Assembly: GCA_013178155.1 (NCBI GenBank) | Contig: JABLXH010000051.1 | Coordinates: 1-41,019 of the forward strand | DNA from: Armatimonadota bacterium | GTDB taxonomy: Bacteria > Armatimonadota > Zipacnadia > Zipacnadales > UBA11051 | Reading direction: 5' to 3' | DNA length: 41,019 nucleotides | Notes under the pieces: model-generated | Database searches by the model: none | What the model saw: only the letters and a program-made list of their open reading frames with translations | Told to the model about the DNA's origin: nothing | Part shown: positions 33,089 to 40,261 of the stretch, one piece after another | How the letters are laid out: each line of letters begins with the position of its first letter | Position numbering within the stretch: the stretch's first letter is position 1 | Position numbers and translations under genes: made by a program

Positions 33089-35929
33089 CTACCAGAAGAG
33101 CTTTCTGAGCTCCAAACGCCCTTCCGTGGTGCCGTCCGCTACCGTGTACATCGGCGCCGTGCGACGCGTCACCGAAAGCACCATCCGGCCGTTCTCGCCC
33201 CACGACCTGATGTAGGACAGGTCCAGAGCAGAACCCGGAGGCACTTTCTGACCGGGGTCAGGCTGGCAGAAGTCCCCTGTCAGGTAAGCCAAAGCGATCT
33301 TCCCCGACCCCTCCTCGCTGCCACCATCGAGCTGGATCCGAACGAACTGGTCCACCACGTCTGGGACCCGGGAATCCAGATACCGATACCCCAACTGCAA
33401 CTGCAGCGAATCCCCGATGGAGCGAGCCAGTGAGGCGTCGATCTGGGAGGCCTGGCGAATGGTCTTTCCATCGGCCGCCAACTGATTGGCCGCGTAGGTC
33501 AATTGGAAGGTGCCACCCAGCGCCGGCATGGCAAAGTCGAAGGCTTTGGCCGGCGCGATTCGCCCCGGCTGGTCTTCGTAGCGCCATCGCACGGCCATCT
33601 TGTCCGGCGTGCCATGCTCCACCGCCAGAGCCACTATGCCGTCGTCATTCAGGCTGACCATCTTCGCCGGATCGTATTCCGAATAAGCGGCCGTAACGGC
33701 GATGCCCTTTGGATCTCCCAGGCTTAGCTCGACGCGCCGAGCGTTGTCCACGTCGGGCAACGAGTTGCCGAAGGAGACCAGGCCCGCGCGCAGACCGATC
33801 CCGGAGTCACCACGCTCACGCACCAACTCCAGGACACGCAGACTGTTGGCCACTCCTCCCAGCACATCAGCCGAGTTGTACTGCCCCTGCACTGACAGGC
33901 TGTCGGACACCGACCATTTACCCAGCATCTGGGTCTGGGTCAGGGTCGGAACCGTCATGCCGGCATCATTGATGGTGTACTTCGCCTCGACGGTGAACGG
34001 TCGCAGTGGCTGCGCCTGCAGCGAGAGGTTCGTGACATCGGAACTGCCGACACCCTTGGTGTCGGTGCTCACGTGCTGCCCACTCAGCAGCAGCTTCTTG
34101 CTCAGCTTCACCTTGGGAAGCGTAACGGCCATCTGCCGCTGCTCGCCCCGGCCGCCGGGCGAGAAGGTCTCAACCACCTGCCGCTGGACGGTCGCACCCT
34201 CCGCCACGGGCGCCGTCAGCTTGCCCGTGGTCGTCTTCGTATAGACGCCGCCCTGCCGCACCGTGACTATGGTCTCTTCGGCACCAAAGTCCTTGTCAAA
34301 GAGGCGGAACGGGTTGTTGATGTAGGTTGTGCGCGCCTCGGACATACCACCGCCAGTATCCTGCCCATGGATGGTATGCTGGAAGGACGCCTGCTTGCCA
34401 AACAGCTTCAGCGGCATCGCGAAGGTCGTGTCACGGACCTCAGTATGCGTGCCGTTGAGGTAGGTGTAGTTGGAGTGATGCTCGGCCCTCACCAGGAACG
34501 GACCGATCTCCAGGGGCATCGCCAGGTCCAACTTCTGGCTCCGCGTCGCCACACCCTTCACCGGTCCGGTCGAGCGCACCAGCGACCAGGTGGTTGGCAT
34601 CGCCTGTCCATCCACCTGGAAGGGAATCTCAACTGTGGTCGTGCGCGACTCGAATACGCCCTGGCCCACATCGCTGCCGTCGATCACGTAGTTCAGCTTA
34701 TACGCTTTGCCCAGCAGCTTCACCGGCGTGGCGAAGGCCGTCTTGCGTGTCTCGGTGTGCACGCCCTTGGCGTAGTTGAACTGGTACCCATGCTCGATGA
34801 CGCTGCCCTCGCCCAGGAAACGCAGCGGCAAACGCATGGCCACATTCTGCGACTTGGTCAGTTGGCCCACATCGGTCTGATACAGCGACGAGTAGGCCCA
34901 GGTAACGTCCTCACCGGAGATCCGCAGGGGCAGGGCCAGGTCCCACGTGCGAGACTTGGACACCGCCCCGAAGTTGTTGTTGTACGTGTTGGCGAAGGCC
35001 CACTTGGTGTCCTTGCCGCTGATCTTTAGAGGGAGGGCGACCGAGAGGTTCTCCGACCGAGCCCGGACGCCGTTGCGCTCCTGGAAGGTGTTGCCGAAAG
35101 CAATGTCAGCCCGGTTACCGCGGATGGCCACAGGCAACGCAGCGCTGAAGCTCTCCGTGCGCAGGTCCAGACCGTTGCCCTCCTGCTGCGAGGTGGCGTA
35201 GCTCCAGGTAGCCGGCCCACCCGAGAACGGCGTGGTCAGCCCTGTGGCAAAGCTGCTGCCCGTGATCCCTGTCAGGCCTTCATCGGTCTCAAACTGAGCG
35301 GCCTTCAGGTTCATCGTCCAGCCCTCGGCGAAGCCCGTGGCCAACTCCAGGGAGTCATCGGTACGGTTGACGTCGCGCGCTCCCGCGACCATCGTCTTGG
35401 TCTGCGTGCGGGAGAACTTCAGGGTGCTGGCCGCCGTACCGCTGCCAAAGTCCTGCACCATGCCCATCGTTCGCACCCGGCTGCCTGACAGGAACGTGCC
35501 CAGCACGTTGGTGCGGGTGGTGGTGGTTTCGGAGAAGCTAAGACGCGTCCGGTCGGACAGCCCGAAAGCGGTCTCGAGCCCCGAGTCCTCCTGGAAGGCC
35601 ACAAACAGCGCCTGGGACTTGTCATCCACCACCGTCGGGTTGTACTTGTAGGTGATGGAGTTAGAGCGGCCGGGCGTCAAATGGATGGTGTAGCTGTCAG
35701 CAGCGCGCAAGGCACCACCGGCAGCCAGATCACGCAGGGAGAGTGGCGCCGAGGTATCCGTATCAAGCCCCCGCAGCCGCAGCACCGTACCTCTGACCTC
35801 ATTGAGGTAGAACTTGCTGCGGTCGAACTCCTCCGCGGCCGCGGCTGTGACAAAGACGGCGATGACTAAAGCCAGGCGGAGTAGTCTCATAGTCCTTTTC
35901 TTTGCTGTGACGGTGTTGGCAGTGATCAT
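33089..35929 (-). CDS. Putative outer-membrane beta-barrel protein with ten 34-residue repeats
   Basis: The product has 946 residues from ATG at 35929, with AGG nine bases before it; ATG at 35890 is a second option that still keeps a signal peptide. The N-terminus has a basic stretch, then LLRLALVIAVFVTAAAA, then EEFD, an export signal. Nearly all the rest predicts as amphipathic beta-strands with alternating polar and hydrophobic residues. Residues 226-567 are ten tandem repeats of 34 residues (one of 36). The C-terminal third has further strand-like segments such as QLQLGYRYLDSR and LDLSYIRSWGENGRMVLSVT. The chain ends LELRKLFW; a last aromatic residue in an amphipathic strand is the mark of proteins inserted by the BAM complex. 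I recognise no family. It is a single gene with its own promoter and terminator. Confidence 0.8.
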   Translation of the reverse strand: MITANTVTAKKRTMRLLRLALVIAVFVTAAAAEEFDRSKFYLNEVRGTVLRLRGLDTDTSAPLSLRDLAAGGALRAADSYTIHLTPGRSNSITYKYNPTVVDDKSQALFVAFQEDSGLETAFGLSDRTRLSFSETTTTRTNVLGTFLSGSRVRTMGMVQDFGSGTAASTLKFSRTQTKTMVAGARDVNRTDDSLELATGFAEGWTMNLKAAQFETDEGLTGITGSSFATGLTTPFSGGPATWSYATSQQEGNGLDLRTESFSAALPVAIRGNRADIAFGNTFQERNGVRARSENLSVALPLKISGKDTKWAFANTYNNNFGAVSKSRTWDLALPLRISGEDVTWAYSSLYQTDVGQLTKSQNVAMRLPLRFLGEGSVIEHGYQFNYAKGVHTETRKTAFATPVKLLGKAYKLNYVIDGSDVGQGVFESRTTTVEIPFQVDGQAMPTTWSLVRSTGPVKGVATRSQKLDLAMPLEIGPFLVRAEHHSNYTYLNGTHTEVRDTTFAMPLKLFGKQASFQHTIHGQDTGGGMSEARTTYINNPFRLFDKDFGAEETIVTVRQGGVYTKTTTGKLTAPVAEGATVQRQVVETFSPGGRGEQRQMAVTLPKVKLSKKLLLSGQHVSTDTKGVGSSDVTNLSLQAQPLRPFTVEAKYTINDAGMTVPTLTQTQMLGKWSVSDSLSVQGQYNSADVLGGVANSLRVLELVRERGDSGIGLRAGLVSFGNSLPDVDNARRVELSLGDPKGIAVTAAYSEYDPAKMVSLNDDGIVALAVEHGTPDKMAVRWRYEDQPGRIAPAKAFDFAMPALGGTFQLTYAANQLAADGKTIRQASQIDASLARSIGDSLQLQLGYRYLDSRVPDVVDQFVRIQLDGGSEEGSGKIALAYLTGDFCQPDPGQKVPPGSALDLSYIRSWGENGRMVLSVTRRTAPMYTVADGTTEGRLELRKLFW
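34229..35254 (-). repeat. Ten tandem copies of a 34-residue beta-hairpin-like protein repeat
   Basis: Within the barrel-like protein, copies start at residues 226, 260, 294, 328, 362, 396, 430, 466, 500 and 534 of the 946-residue chain. Nine are exactly 34 residues and the seventh is 36. Consensus features are Pro at position 7 (nine of ten, usually as LPL), Gly at 12 (eight of ten), Gly at 28 (eight of ten), and a polar end rich in S, T, E, R and K. One unit, for example, starts TWDLALPLRISGEDVTWAYS. Each copy looks like two strands with a turn at the glycines. DNA identity between copies is low, so the duplications are old. A partial copy may precede the first. Confidence 0.85.
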
Positions 35930-36056
35930 TTTCGACCTGCGCCGCAATACCTGGACACCGAGTTGGCACCGATAGCTTAGTGGCCGCAAGCGCCGGGAAT
36001 GTTCCCCAGGCCGCCATGCAGCTTGCGCCATCCATCTATCGTCGCCAGTAACACCG

Positions 36057-36090
36057 TATATAGTATAACCTTGAAGCCCCCTCAAGACAA
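36057..36090 (-). promoter_or_regulatory. Promoter(s) of the repeat barrel-protein gene
   Basis: Two overlapping minus-strand options exist, both with 17-base spacing: TTGTCT (36085-36090) with TATACT (36062-36067), and TTGAGG (36080-36085) with TATATA (36057-36062). Either would start transcription near 36050, about 120 bases before the chosen ATG. Confidence 0.65.
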
Positions 36091-36277
36091 CCCCCTACCC
36101 CACAATTCTTGACCGACCGTTGAGCCCCAGCTTGCCTGTCTCTACGCGTACCTTAGACCATCTCGCAGAGCTCGGGTTCCGCCTGTTTCGGCGTCGCCAC
36201 ATGCCTGACAGAACACGGGGCGTGTCTATGTCCAAACAGCGCTCCCAATCCGACATGAAAATTCTTCATAAAAATGC

Positions 36278-36306
36278 TTGACAGTCATGCACTCAATCCA
36301 TATAAT
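36278..36306 (+). promoter_or_regulatory. Perfect consensus sigma-70 promoter of hsp20
   Basis: TTGACA (36278-36283) and TATAAT (36301-36306) are both exact consensus, with the ideal 17-base spacer and A/T-rich DNA just upstream. The start of transcription should be near 36313, about 35 bases before the ATG. A promoter this strong usually needs a repressor or mRNA-level control for a heat-shock gene. Confidence 0.9.
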
Positions 36307-36347
36307 GGCGACAGTAGCATACCTCAGTCAGAAGGGAGTTGACACCC

Positions 36348-36791
36348 ATGTCGCTGATCCGTTGGTATCGCACCCGCAACTTGCCCACTGTGTGGGACCA
36401 GATGGAGCAGATGGCTCGTGAAATGTCGCGTCTGATACCATGGCAGGAGGAGGGTGAAGACCGCCCCTTCGGCATCCCGGTCAACGTCTACGAGACCGAC
36501 AAAGAGGTCGTTGTGAAGGCGGAACTGCCCGGCGTCAAGAAGGAGGACCTCGACGTTAACATCCAGGACAACACTCTCACGATCCGGGCCCAGACCCGCG
36601 AGGAGAGCGAGGTCAAGGAGGAGAGCTACTATCGCCGCGAGCTGCGCACGGGTAGCTTCTTCCGCGCGGTTCCGCTTCCGGTCGAGGTCAAGGAGGAGGA
36701 GCTCAAGGCCTCCTACGAAAATGGCGTATTGACCGTGACGGCGCCGAAGGCCGTGGAGAAGAAAGTGGGCCGCAAGGTCGAGATCAAGTAA
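36348..36791 (+). CDS. hsp20: Hsp20 / alpha-crystallin family small heat-shock protein
   Basis: The product has 147 residues. ATG at 36348 has GGGAG nine bases upstream; a TTG three codons earlier is less likely because it abuts that site. A short N-terminal region (MSLIRWYRTRNLPTVWDQME) leads into the alpha-crystallin domain (about 43-135): PVNVYETDKEVVVKAELPGV, the QDNTLTIRAQ strand, and the signature YENGVLTVTAPKA. The C-terminal tail ends KKVGRKVEIK; the usual I-x-I motif appears only as V-E-I. The protein should be an ATP-independent holdase chaperone forming oligomers in the cytoplasm. It is a single-gene unit with a strong promoter and a terminator hairpin 28 bases after its stop. Confidence 0.96.
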   Translation: MSLIRWYRTRNLPTVWDQMEQMAREMSRLIPWQEEGEDRPFGIPVNVYETDKEVVVKAELPGVKKEDLDVNIQDNTLTIRAQTREESEVKEESYYRRELRTGSFFRAVPLPVEVKEEELKASYENGVLTVTAPKAVEKKVGRKVEIK

Positions 36792-36818
36792 TCTGCATGC
36801 TGCCTTAGGGTCTAGCAA

Positions 36819-36851
36819 CCGGAGCGCGGCCACAGGCCGCGCTCCGGGTTT
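36819..36851 (+). terminator. Terminator hairpin after hsp20, possibly bidirectional
   Basis: A 13-bp perfect GC-rich stem, CCGGAGCGCGGCC with loop ACA and its complement (36819-36847), is followed by GTTTA. The U-run is short. It lies between hsp20 and the end of the convergent mutM gene at 36877, so it may serve both. Confidence 0.7.
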
Positions 36852-36876
36852 ATGGCCTCAGGGGCAGCTCTCGCCG

Positions 36877-37716
36877 CTACTTGCGTCTTCGTCCCTTGCG
36901 CTGGCAGTGACTGCAGAAGTAGGTACTGCGGCCGGCCAGCACCACCCGCTGGATACGCCCCGGGCAACCCGCCCGCAGGCAGATCTCGCCCTCGCGCCCG
37001 TAGACCGCAAGGCGCTTCTGGAAGCCACCGGACCTTCCCCCAACGGTGCGGTAGTCAGAGATGGTCGTTCCGCGCAGCGCGATCCCTTCGCTCAGAACCG
37101 CCTCGGTCGCCGCTGCCAGTTGCCGCACTTCGGGCAGTCGCAGCGCATGACTGGGTGTCCGAGGGTCCAGGCCGCAGCGGTAGCAGATCTCCGAGGCATA
37201 GATGTTCCCGATGCCGGCCAGGATGGTCTGGTCCAGGAGCAATGCCTTTATCGGCGTCCGCCGCCGTCTCAGCGCTTCGCGCAACCGGTCGGCATCGCAG
37301 CGCGTGGCGTCGGGACCGATGCGACACAGCAGCGTCCCGGCCTCCTCCTCCCCCGCCGGGCGGAGCTCAACACGCCCGAAACGCCGCGGGTCCTCAAAGA
37401 CCAGCCGCTGTCCGCCGGACAGGTGGAAGACCACCCGGGCGTGCCGGGGGAGTTCATCATGGGGCCGCAACAACTGGAATCTCCCGGTCATCCGCGGGTG
37501 CAGAAGCAGAGTGCGGCCATCGTCCAGGCGCAGGATCAGCACCTTCCCCCGGCGGTCGTATGAGCGGACGTGGCGACCGGCGAGGCCGGTGGTAAGACTG
37601 TCAGGGCCACCGGCAACCGCTTTGGGGTCCAGAACCTCAACAGCGGTGATAACCTTGCGGCCCACTGCTTTCTGCAGGTCGCGCCGCATCGTCTCAACTT
37701 CCGGCAACTCCGGCAT
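36877..37716 (-). CDS. mutM: Formamidopyrimidine-DNA glycosylase
   Basis: The product has 279 residues. The start must be ATG at 37716, because the mature enzyme needs Pro2 as N-terminal nucleophile in PELPEVETMRRDL; Glu3 and Glu6 are also present. The helix-two-turn-helix part has LLDQTILAGIGNIYASEICY, with the DNA-contact Asn. The C-terminal zinc finger is CLRAGCPGRI, then YFCSHCQ, with four cysteines. The intercalation-loop region and GRRSGGFQ-like segment (TVGGRSGGFQKRLAVYGREG) are as expected. MutM removes 8-oxoguanine and formamidopyrimidines and cuts the AP site. It starts four bases after the cimA stop, so it is probably carried on the T-box-controlled cimA transcript. Confidence 0.97.
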   Translation of the reverse strand: MPELPEVETMRRDLQKAVGRKVITAVEVLDPKAVAGGPDSLTTGLAGRHVRSYDRRGKVLILRLDDGRTLLLHPRMTGRFQLLRPHDELPRHARVVFHLSGGQRLVFEDPRRFGRVELRPAGEEEAGTLLCRIGPDATRCDADRLREALRRRRTPIKALLLDQTILAGIGNIYASEICYRCGLDPRTPSHALRLPEVRQLAAATEAVLSEGIALRGTTISDYRTVGGRSGGFQKRLAVYGREGEICLRAGCPGRIQRVVLAGRSTYFCSHCQRKGRRRK

Positions 37717-37720
37717 GGCC

Positions 37721-39292
37721 TCAGTCCCCGTTGCGCAGCAGACCAAACACGATGGCGTCGACTAGCGCCTGCCAACTGGCCTCGATGATGTTCGCGTGGA
37801 CCCCGACGGTCCCCCACGTCTCTTGACCATCGGTGGTTTCAATGAGCACGCGCACCTTTGTGGCGGTGCCCTCATCTGCGGTCAGCACCCGCACCTTGTA
37901 GTCCACCAACTGCACCTGCTGCAGACGCGGGAAGAGCTCAGTCAGCGCTTTGCGCAGGGCGTTATCCAGCGCATTGACTGGACCATCGCCATCCGCTGCG
38001 GTATGCACCTCGCGGTCGCCGATGCTGACCTTGACTGTCGCCTCGCTGTAGGGCTCGGACTTCTCGTCTGCCTTCAGCACGGATACCCGGTACCCGTGCA
38101 GGTCGAAGGGGTTCTCCAGTTCGCCTCGCAGGCGGCGGGCCAGAAGCTGCAGCGACCCCTCCGCGGCCTCAAACTGGTACCCCTCGTTCTCCAGCTCCTT
38201 GACCCGGTTGAGCACTTCAGCAACGATCGGGTCGTTGCGGTCCAGGTTAGGCCACAGCTGGCGCAGTTTGCCCTGGATCGTGGAGCTTCCTGAATAGTCG
38301 CTGACCAGGATGCGGCGCTCGTTGCCGACGGTCTCCGGGGGCACATGCTCAAAGGAGGACGGGTCCTTCATGACCGCGTTCACATGCATACCGCCCTTGT
38401 GCGCGAAGGAGGAGTGCCCCACATAGGGCGCCCGGTGGTCAGGCATCACATTGGCGATCTCAGAGACGTAGTGGCTGACCGACGTAAGCTCGCTCAGCTT
38501 GCCTGGTAGCAGACACTGCACCCCGAGTTTGAGTTCGAGATTGGGGATGATGGTGCAAAGGTTGGCGTTGCCCGTGCGCTCCCCGTAGCCGTTCATTGTC
38601 CCCTGAACCTGCGTGCAGCCCGCGATCACTGCCGTCAAGGTATTACCTACGGCCGTCCCCGCATCGTTGTGGCAGTGGATGCCCAGGGGAGTGGCGAGTT
38701 CGGCTCTGCTGCGGGTGACGATCTCGTGGATCTGATGCGGGAGCATTCCTCCGTTGGTGTCGCACAGCACGAGACAGTCGGCTCCCCCGTGCGCGGCCGC
38801 TCGCAGGCACTCCAGAGCGTACTCCGCATCGGCACGGTAGCCGTCGAAGAAGTGCTCCGCGTCGAAGATGACCTCGGCCACCTGGGTCTTGAGCCAGGCC
38901 ACCGAGTCCTCAATCATCCGCAGATTCTCGTCACGGGTGGTCCGCAGGATCTCGGTCACATGCAGGTCCCACGACTTGCCGAAGATGGTGATCACCGGAG
39001 CCCGGCTGGCCACCAGGTCCTGGAGTTGCGGGTCGTCTTCGGGCGCGATGCCCGGCCGCCGTGTACTGCCGAAGGCCGCCAACTTCGCGGTGGACCACTC
39101 CAGGTCAGCGGCGCGCTGGAAGAACTCACGGTCTTTCGGACTCGTGGGGTTAGGCCAGCCGCCCTCAATGTAGGCGACACCAAAGTCGTCCAGGCGCCGG
39201 GCGACCAGCAGCTTGTCCTCGACGCTGAAAGCGATCCCTTCGGCCTGACAGCCATCGCGGAGAGTCGTGTCGTAGATCAGCACGTCCGGCAT
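37721..39292 (-). CDS. cimA: (R)-citramalate synthase
   Basis: The product has 523 residues, the length of the CimA (GSU1798-like) family rather than of isopropylmalate synthase LeuA. The HMGL-like barrel starts LIYDTTLRDGCQAEGIAFS, with the catalytic R-D pair. GIHCHNDAGTAVGN carries the metal-binding H-x-H, and QGTMNGYGERTGNANL is typical. SSFAHKGGMHVNAVMKDP matches the CimA type of the C-side motif. The C-terminal regulatory LeuA-dimer-like domain (about 390-515) probably binds isoleucine. The enzyme joins pyruvate and acetyl-CoA to give citramalate, the first step of isoleucine synthesis without threonine. ATG at 39292 has GGGAGG eight bases upstream. An isoleucine-type T-box leader lies directly upstream. 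Confidence 0.96.
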   Translation of the reverse strand: MPDVLIYDTTLRDGCQAEGIAFSVEDKLLVARRLDDFGVAYIEGGWPNPTSPKDREFFQRAADLEWSTAKLAAFGSTRRPGIAPEDDPQLQDLVASRAPVITIFGKSWDLHVTEILRTTRDENLRMIEDSVAWLKTQVAEVIFDAEHFFDGYRADAEYALECLRAAAHGGADCLVLCDTNGGMLPHQIHEIVTRSRAELATPLGIHCHNDAGTAVGNTLTAVIAGCTQVQGTMNGYGERTGNANLCTIIPNLELKLGVQCLLPGKLSELTSVSHYVSEIANVMPDHRAPYVGHSSFAHKGGMHVNAVMKDPSSFEHVPPETVGNERRILVSDYSGSSTIQGKLRQLWPNLDRNDPIVAEVLNRVKELENEGYQFEAAEGSLQLLARRLRGELENPFDLHGYRVSVLKADEKSEPYSEATVKVSIGDREVHTAADGDGPVNALDNALRKALTELFPRLQQVQLVDYKVRVLTADEGTATKVRVLIETTDGQETWGTVGVHANIIEASWQALVDAIVFGLLRNGD

Positions 39293-39335
39293 GTTCCGAC
39301 CTCCCTGAGCCTGGCGCTGACGGCGGCCCGGTCAC

Positions 39336-39656
39336 CGAAAAACGAGCACGGCCCGCCTCATTCAGAGACGGGCCGTCAAGGTCCCGCGGTACCACTCTGA
39401 TTGGCAGGAAGACCCTGCCCGCTTACCCGGTGCGGGTGACACCAAGTCACCGATACCGTCCTCCCGGTAACGGGGGAGGAACCGGCGGAGCCTACTCGGG
39501 GCTACGCCCTTTCGGTCCGCGGCTCGAGGGTGATATTCGCCTCCGGCTTACCCGCCGGCTCCCACCGTCCCGGCTCGCTCCACGGGTCTTCATACCGTCC
39601 CGACCCTGGGCAGACCCGAAGGTTACTCGTCCCTGTCATCGCCATCGCGCCCAGAT
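39336..39656 (-). ncRNA. T-box riboswitch, isoleucine type, controlling cimA
   Basis: The minus-strand leader has the expected parts in order. Near the 5' end is GGGACGAGTAACC (about 39620-39632), the Stem I GA-motif region. Then comes AGCGAGCCGGGACGGTGGGAG (split; about 39562-39582), the distal bulge and loop of Stem I. The specifier loop is GAATATCACC, in which ATC (39532-39534) is the triplet before the conserved purine. Further stems follow. The T-box sequence is AGAGTGGTACCGCGGG (39383-39398), whose TGGT bulge pairs with an ACCA end, as for tRNA-Ile with A73. A terminator hairpin ends the leader. Uncharged tRNA-Ile should stabilise the antiterminator and switch on cimA. The specifier assignment is by eye from consensus, not from folding software. 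Confidence 0.92.
39338..39376 (-). terminator. T-box-controlled intrinsic terminator before cimA
   Basis: In the transcript, ACGGCCCGTCTC pairs with GAGGCGGGCCGT around the loop TGAAT (39348-39376), 12 pairs with one G-U. GCTCG and then five Us (39338-39342) follow. It lies about 45 bases before the cimA ATG and just after the T-box sequence, as in other T-box leaders. Confidence 0.9.
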
Positions 39657-39666
39657 TGTGGAAGAC

Positions 39667-39695
39667 AATATAGCACAGCTAACTTTGGGGTTCAA
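39667..39695 (-). promoter_or_regulatory. Sigma-70 promoter of the T-box leader and cimA-mutM
   Basis: On the minus strand, TTGAAC (39690-39695) and TATATT (39667-39672) are 17 bases apart. The start should fall near 39656-39660, right at the beginning of the T-box leader, which supports both calls. Confidence 0.85.
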
Positions 39696-39744
39696 GGCGT
39701 TTCATTGCGTGGCTCAGGGTTACCGCAACCACGTCCGCGTCAGC

Positions 39745-39774
39745 TTGACTTCCGTTTCGACGCCCCCCTATAAT
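39745..39774 (+). promoter_or_regulatory. Sigma-70 promoter of dtd
   Basis: TTGACT (39745-39750) and the exact TATAAT (39769-39774) are 18 bases apart. The start should be near 39781, leaving a leader under 20 bases before the TTG start codon. It is divergent from the T-box promoter, about 50 bases away. Confidence 0.8.
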
Positions 39775-39798
39775 CCAGCCGAGAAGGGACTGTTAGCC

Positions 39799-40239
39799 TT
39801 GAGAGTCGTGCTGCAACGTGTGGCTCATGCCAGCGTCGAGGTCGAGGGGTCCACGGTAGGTCAGATCGGGCCGGGTCTCCTGGCCCTGGTTGCGTTCCGT
39901 CAGGGCGACGGGGATACGGCGCTGGGCTGGATGGCTCAGAAACTCACCAGCCTCCGGGTGTTTGAAGATGAGGCTGGCAAGATGAACCTCGGCCTCAGCG
40001 ACGTTGGCGGCGAACTCCTCCTGGTGCCCCAGTTCACCTTGTATGGCGACTGTCGCAAGGGACGGCGTCCGGGCTTCGATGGCGCCCTGGAGCCGGCTCA
40101 GGCGAGCCGGCTCTTCGACGAGTTCTGTGCCCGCTGCGCCAACGCCGGGTTTCCCCCCCAGCGCGGCGTTTTCGGTGCCCACATGCGCGTGTCCCTGCTA
40201 AACGACGGTCCGGTCACTCTCATCCTGGACAGTCCGTAA
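39799..40239 (+). CDS. dtd: D-aminoacyl-tRNA deacylase
   Basis: The product has 146 residues, the usual family length. The start is TTG at 39799, giving the family opening MRVVLQRVAHASVEVEG; AAGGGA lies nine bases upstream. The first signature is VPQFTLYGDCRKGRRPGF (usually SQFTLYGD, here P for S before Q). The second is GVFGAHMRVSLLNDGPVTLI, which matches the G-x-F-G-A-x-M-x-V form; its usual Gly-cisPro counterpart lies where these proteins contact the D-amino acid. Dtd frees tRNA from D-amino acids and also from mischarged glycine. It has its own promoter. The Pro in place of the active-site-side Ser in the SQFTL motif is a small oddity worth checking against relatives. Confidence 0.95.
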   Translation: MRVVLQRVAHASVEVEGSTVGQIGPGLLALVAFRQGDGDTALGWMAQKLTSLRVFEDEAGKMNLGLSDVGGELLLVPQFTLYGDCRKGRRPGFDGALEPAQASRLFDEFCARCANAGFPPQRGVFGAHMRVSLLNDGPVTLILDSP

Positions 40240-40261
40240 CCTGAATGGTAGAAGAAACCTG

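Larger units (their letters stand above)
35930..36347. other. Divergent intergenic region between barrel-protein gene and hsp20
   Basis: This 418-base gap holds the two outward promoters listed separately (36057-36090 and 36278-36306). The stretch 36091-36254 shows no gene, no repeat and no RNA family that I recognise. Just upstream of the hsp20 promoter is an A/T-rich block with the short inverted repeat ATGAA-AATTC-TTCAT (36255-36269), which could be an UP-like element or a regulator site. No CIRCE element is present. Confidence 0.6.

Noticed and set aside
36241-36338. CIRCE element controlling hsp20
   Set aside because: The region has no TTAGCACTC-N9-GAGTGCTAA repeat. A lone GCACTC at about 36289 is not enough.
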